Positions 60,424 through 64,000 of a DNA stretch of 64,000 nucleotides are shown one piece after another. A model generated the notes under the pieces. That model saw only the letters and a list, made by a program, of their open reading frames with translations. It was not told where the DNA came from and searched no databases. Source of the stretch: Paenibacillaceae bacterium. GTDB lineage: Bacteria > Bacillota > Bacilli > Paenibacillales > Paenibacillaceae. The stretch covers positions 148,508 to 212,507 of the forward strand of contig REGQ01000009.1 of assembly GCA_004134985.1 (NCBI GenBank), in the 5' to 3' direction. Position 1 is the stretch's first letter. Each line of letters begins with the position of its first letter. The translations under genes were made by a program, and so were the position numbers.

Positions 60424-63400
60424 ATGATTGTACATTTAAGTGATCGAATCATTAAGCAGCTTTGCGGCGTTGCGGGTTACAACCATGGAGCCGAATACTA
60501 TAGCGCGAAAAAAGTGTCATTCTCCAGCTATAATGCTGACACAGGCCGTTTTGCAGCGGACGTTTCAGGGGGAGACGGAGGTCGTTATGGAGTCAGCATT
60601 ACAGTTGATCAGGATGGAGCGGTGGAAGCGGCTTGTACTTGTCCTGCCTTTTCGACCTACGATAAATATTGCAAACATATCGCGGCGGTTTTGCTGAATG
60701 TCCGGCAAGTCGAGCGGGACAAACTTCCCGCAAGCCAGTCATTTCCTTCCAAGCTGTACGCGACAAGTCAAGACGGCACGGTGGAAGGGGAGCTCCTTAC
60801 CCGACATTCAAGCGCTCATTCGCGAATGGATGATGCAGCTTTGGGAAGCGGCCAATTGACAGAAACCTTGCTCGAAATGTTCGATAGCAAGACCCGATCT
60901 TCCGGATATGCGACCTATGTGGTTGACTCCAGAACGGTACTGCAGGTCGATTTTATTTGCAAGCTGGTGTCAAACGGTTCTGGAAATTATTTGCTCGGCA
61001 TCGAACTGAGAATGGGCAGTAAACGTGTATATATTGTGCAGAAAATTCGAGATTTTCTGGATGCTGTCGCCCGACAGGACCGCTACCGGTTCTCGCAGCA
61101 TTTTACCTATGACCCTGAGCAGCATGCGTTGTCGGCTGCAGATGAAGCTTTGATTCGTCAACTTATCAAACTAGAACAGCATGAGAAAATGTATCGCGGC
61201 ACATTCAATGCATCGCCAAACTTTGCTTACAGACACAGAAATGACCGAATGCTACTTGTACCGCCGCTAGTATGGCGGCCGCTCATCCAACTGCTAACGG
61301 AAGCGGCTTCTGTCAAATTGGAGCACGGAGACAGCATATATGAAGGCATTCGTCTGGCAGACGAAAGGACGCGGCTTATTTTTTATGTGAAACAAGATAG
61401 GGATGGCGTTTGTTCACTGCACGTACATGGTCTGGCTGAGATAGCGATTATGGATGCCTACGGGCTTGTATTGTCTGAGGGCAAACTGTTGGAGCTTGGA
61501 AGTGAGCAATGCGGCCAGCTTATTGCATTTGGCAAGCTGCTTAATTCTTCAACTAATCAGTCGATCGCGATTCGCGAAGATCAGTTGGAGGCTTTTATGC
61601 AGAAGGTGGTGCCGGCGCTAAAACGTTTCGGAAGCGTTGAGATGGATTCCGTTATCGCTGAGCGGCTCGTACAAACCAAACTAAGAGGGCGGCTCTACTT
61701 GGATCGTGTACGGGAAAGGCTGCTGGCCGGTCTGGAGTTCCAGTATGGAGACATTATTATGAATCCGCTGGAAGAAGCGGGTCTTCGCCGCGCCGAAGGC
61801 AAAATTCTTATGCGTGACAGCGAACGGGAACAGCAGATTTTTGACTTGATGGAATTAAGCAGTTTTGCTAAAACAGAGAGCGGCTATTTCATGGAAGATG
61901 AGGATGCGGAATATCGTTTTCTATATCAAATGATACCTGAGCTGGAAAAGTTGGTTGAAGTTCATGCGACGTCTGCGGTGAAGGTGAGGCGTTTTTCGGG
62001 TGCAATGACACCTGTAATCAAGGTAGAAGTGGATGAACGAACCGACTGGCTTGCAATTCAGTTTTCCATGGATGGAATCGCCGAGTCGGAAGTTCGGGAG
62101 ATTTTGACGGCCTTGTCAGAGCAACGCAAATACTACCGGCTGCCAAGCGGTGCTTTTCTGTCTCTGGAGAGCGGTGCTTTTGCGGAAATCCGCCAGTTTA
62201 CGAGTGAGCTAGGGGTGCAGTCGCAAGATTGGCAAGGGTCGGAAACCCGGCTGCCCGTCCTGCATGCGCTTCGTGCATCGCTGCCAGCAGCAGGAGACAG
62301 CGCTGTGAAGTTTGGCCGTAAGGTGCGTCGTCTGCTTAATAATCTGCGCCATCCGGATAATCTTGATTTTCCTGTGCCAACTGGCTTGAATGCGGAGCTT
62401 CGGGATTATCAGGTTTACGGCTATCAGTGGTTGAAAACATTGGCCCATTACGGCTTTGGCGGCATTCTGGCAGATGACATGGGACTTGGAAAAACGCTGC
62501 AAAGCATTGTGTTTATTGCCTCGGTTTCAAGCGAAATTAGGGAAAGCGGCATGCCGGCCATCGTCATTTGTCCCGCATCTCTTTTATATAACTGGCACAA
62601 CGAGATTAGAAAATTTAGCCCGGAACTGCGCGTGGTCATTCAGGATGGCAGCAGATCCGAACGAGAGCGATTATTGAAGAATGCCGCTAATTATGACGTG
62701 ATCATTACGTCCTACCCGCTGCTTCGCAAAGATGTTGAATGGTACAGAAAGAAGTCTTTTCATACTCTGATTCTTGACGAGGCCCAAGCTTTCAAAAACT
62801 ATGCGACACAAACTGCCCAGGCCGTTGGGGCGATCAGAGCGAAGCATCGGTTCGCGCTTACAGGCACTCCGGTGGAAAATGCGATTGAGGAACTGTGGTC
62901 GATCTATCACGTTGTGTTCCCCGCGCTTTTTCCCACGCGCAAAGCTTTTGGAGAGTTGTCAAGAGAGAGTGTTGCCCGGCGGATCAGGCCGTTCCTGCTG
63001 CGTCGTATGAAAAGCGATGTGCTGACAGAACTACCCGAAAAGATTGAAACCTTGCATGCTTCTGAACTGCTGGCCGAACAGAAAAAGCTGTACATTGCTT
63101 ATCTGGCGAAGCTTCGTCAGGAAACAGTCAAGCATCTTGATGATCAAGGTTTTCAAAAAAATCGTATCCGCATATTGGCCGGTATTACGAGACTTCGTCA
63201 ATTATGCTGTCATCCTGCACTCTTCGTGGAAGGCTATTCAGGAGGATCGGCAAAGTTTGAGCAGCTTATGGACCTGGTGGAGGAATGCCGAAGTGCAGGG
63301 AAACGGATGCTTGTGTTTTCCCAGTTTACTGCGATGCTTGGTTTAATACGTCAAGAGCTTGGTTACCGGGGAGTATCATTCTATTATCTCGATGGCAGTA

Positions 63401-63765
63401 CGCCTGTCGCGGAGCGGGTCGGAATGTGCGATCGGTTTAATGCGGGGGAACGGGAGCTGTTTCTTGTTTCTTTGAAGGCGGGTGGCAGCGGTCTGAATCT
63501 GACTGGAGCCGATACCGTCATTCTCTATGATCTGTGGTGGAATCCCGCGGTTGAGCAGCAAGCGGCAGACAGGGCGCACCGAATCGGACAGAAAAAGGCT
63601 GTTCAGGTCATCCGTCTGGTTGCGCAAGGAACTGTGGAGGAAAAAATGTACGAGCTTCAGCAAAGAAAGAAAGACTTGATTGAGCAAGTGGTTCAGGCTG
63701 GCGAAGAGGGCGGGTCTGCGCTGACAGAGGCTGATATCAGGGAAATACTGCTGCTGCCGCAGTAA
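60424..63765 (+). CDS. SWIM zinc-finger SNF2/Rad54-type helicase
   Basis: A 1113-residue ATPase. The N-terminal SWIM zinc finger (CTCPAFSTYDKYCKHI, about 72-87) is followed by a long bacterial SNF2-associated region. The ATPase lobe 1 (about 655-860) has Walker A DDMGLGKTLQ, Walker B LILDEAQAFKN and LTGTPVENAIEELWSIY. Lobe 2 (about 930-1060) has VFSQFTAMLGLIRQEL, SLKAGGSGLNLTGADTVI and DRAHRIGQKKAVQVIRLV. This order is that of bacterial RapA/HepA-like SNF2 proteins, which remodel protein-DNA complexes. A usual start context at 60424. It is the last gene before an rRNA operon. Confidence 0.95.
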   Translation: MIVHLSDRIIKQLCGVAGYNHGAEYYSAKKVSFSSYNADTGRFAADVSGGDGGRYGVSITVDQDGAVEAACTCPAFSTYDKYCKHIAAVLLNVRQVERDKLPASQSFPSKLYATSQDGTVEGELLTRHSSAHSRMDDAALGSGQLTETLLEMFDSKTRSSGYATYVVDSRTVLQVDFICKLVSNGSGNYLLGIELRMGSKRVYIVQKIRDFLDAVARQDRYRFSQHFTYDPEQHALSAADEALIRQLIKLEQHEKMYRGTFNASPNFAYRHRNDRMLLVPPLVWRPLIQLLTEAASVKLEHGDSIYEGIRLADERTRLIFYVKQDRDGVCSLHVHGLAEIAIMDAYGLVLSEGKLLELGSEQCGQLIAFGKLLNSSTNQSIAIREDQLEAFMQKVVPALKRFGSVEMDSVIAERLVQTKLRGRLYLDRVRERLLAGLEFQYGDIIMNPLEEAGLRRAEGKILMRDSEREQQIFDLMELSSFAKTESGYFMEDEDAEYRFLYQMIPELEKLVEVHATSAVKVRRFSGAMTPVIKVEVDERTDWLAIQFSMDGIAESEVREILTALSEQRKYYRLPSGAFLSLESGAFAEIRQFTSELGVQSQDWQGSETRLPVLHALRASLPAAGDSAVKFGRKVRRLLNNLRHPDNLDFPVPTGLNAELRDYQVYGYQWLKTLAHYGFGGILADDMGLGKTLQSIVFIASVSSEIRESGMPAIVICPASLLYNWHNEIRKFSPELRVVIQDGSRSERERLLKNAANYDVIITSYPLLRKDVEWYRKKSFHTLILDEAQAFKNYATQTAQAVGAIRAKHRFALTGTPVENAIEELWSIYHVVFPALFPTRKAFGELSRESVARRIRPFLLRRMKSDVLTELPEKIETLHASELLAEQKKLYIAYLAKLRQETVKHLDDQGFQKNRIRILAGITRLRQLCCHPALFVEGYSGGSAKFEQLMDLVEECRSAGKRMLVFSQFTAMLGLIRQELGYRGVSFYYLDGSTPVAERVGMCDRFNAGERELFLVSLKAGGSGLNLTGADTVILYDLWWNPAVEQQAADRAHRIGQKKAVQVIRLVAQGTVEEKMYELQQRKKDLIEQVVQAGEEGGSALTEADIREILLLPQ

Positions 63766-63834
63766 AGAGAGGGGGTGAAAGATGAGTATAAAATAGCATG
63801 AAAAAACTTTTTTTAATTTTTTTTCGTAAAAGTG

Positions 63835-63864
63835 TTGACGAAATTTAAAAAAGCATGGTATAGT
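63835..63864 (+). promoter_or_regulatory. rRNA operon promoter
   Basis: TTGACG (63835-63840) and TATAGT (63859-63864), 18-bp spacer, preceded by an AT-rich upstream region of T and A tracts (63800-63830) that could act as an UP element. Strong core elements and the leader that follows fit an rrn promoter. Confidence 0.8.
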
Positions 63865-64000
63865 ATGATTCTGCCGCTGAGATAAACGGCAACAACGAAA
63901 GAAAAGAGTTAACGAGCAAGACATTTGTTCTTTGAAAACTGAACAACGAGCGAAAAGCCCTGTAGCTTGAAAGAGCTGCAGACAAGCAACAAATAAACGT
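63865..64000 (+). other. Leader of an rRNA operon (16S begins beyond the window)
   Basis: TTGTTCTTTGAAAACTGAAC at about 63926-63945 is the conserved leader element found upstream of 16S rRNA in Bacillales. The last 50 bases continue the leader. No 16S sequence is reached within the window. Confidence 0.75.

Noticed and set aside
63766..63830. Short ATG frame just after the helicase
   Set aside because: ATGAGTATAAAATAG encodes only four residues; the following T and A tracts fit the rRNA promoter upstream region.

Overview
The window looks like a chromosome segment of a Paenibacillus-type Firmicute (Paenibacillaceae). The support is: strong AGGAGG ribosome binding sites with many GTG/TTG starts, Fur boxes of the GATAATGATTATC type, several families of short palindromic intergenic repeats, B. 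subtilis-like cysJI, and at the right edge a typical Bacillales rRNA operon promoter and leader. No rRNA, tRNA or CRISPR array lies inside the window.

Region 1 (1-2762) has a Fur-box-flanked nitroreductase-like gene, a decayed AraC/siderophore-binding regulator and an OmpR-type response regulator. Region 2 (2998-22467) is the centre of interest. It is about 19.5 kb of same-strand genes forming a NHLP/NHLM-type peptide natural product cluster: LivJ-like lipoprotein, HlyD-like secretion protein, C39-peptidase ABC exporter, second NHLM ABC protein, a nitrile-hydratase-leader precursor peptide (10427-10795), a dicarboxylate-type symporter, a tandem-GNAT acyltransferase, a fused ketosynthase/chain-length-factor, an ACP, a ketoreductase, a degenerate SDR, a holo-ACP synthase, a second and different double-glycine peptide with two CxxC pairs (17882-18094), a solute-binding lipoprotein and a giant hybrid sensor kinase. 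The gene set suggests that a dedicated mini fatty-acid synthase makes an acyl chain, the GNAT protein attaches it to a ribosomal peptide, and the C39 exporter cleaves the leader and secretes the product. Three ATTTGA direct repeats spaced 11 bp apart just upstream of the precursor gene are a candidate operator for the OmpR-type regulator.

Region 3 (22592-28545) has a class I glutamine amidotransferase, a nuclease-fold/winged-helix protein with a palindrome array behind it, an isolated Fur box with a possible small RNA, and assimilatory sulfite reductase cysJI ending in a 9-bp minisatellite. Region 4 (about 28976-36520) is an AT-rich accessory island: a polymorphic-toxin fragment with a probable immunity gene, IS110 and IS21 remnants, unrecognised small genes and two ABC exporters, the first split by a frame change. 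Region 5 (36759-47879) holds an AraC regulator, a Fur-box-controlled siderophore-binding lipoprotein, a nucleotidyltransferase-like gene, a ThuA/sugar-dehydrogenase/PKD/CBM protein, a membrane Mrr-type nuclease, a HAD phosphatase and two MFS exporters. Region 6 (48089-52566) is a catabolic-looking operon of two class III CoA-transferases, a solute-binding protein that lacks a signal peptide, and an IclR regulator.

Region 7 (52823-54221) is a Mef-like efflux gene preceded by a promoter, a nine-codon leader peptide ending Met-Arg-Leu-Arg and an attenuator-type terminator, the layout of macrolide-inducible resistance genes. Region 8 (54366-55667) carries two large minisatellites (11 x about 37 bp and 34 x 17 bp). 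Region 9 (55680-64000) has a sensor kinase with a frameshifted response regulator, a YceI protein, an orphan BlaI-type repressor with its operator, an unknown Ala/Pro/Lys-linker protein, a SWIM-SNF2 helicase and the promoter and leader of an rRNA operon. All assignments are from reading the sequence; no database search was run.
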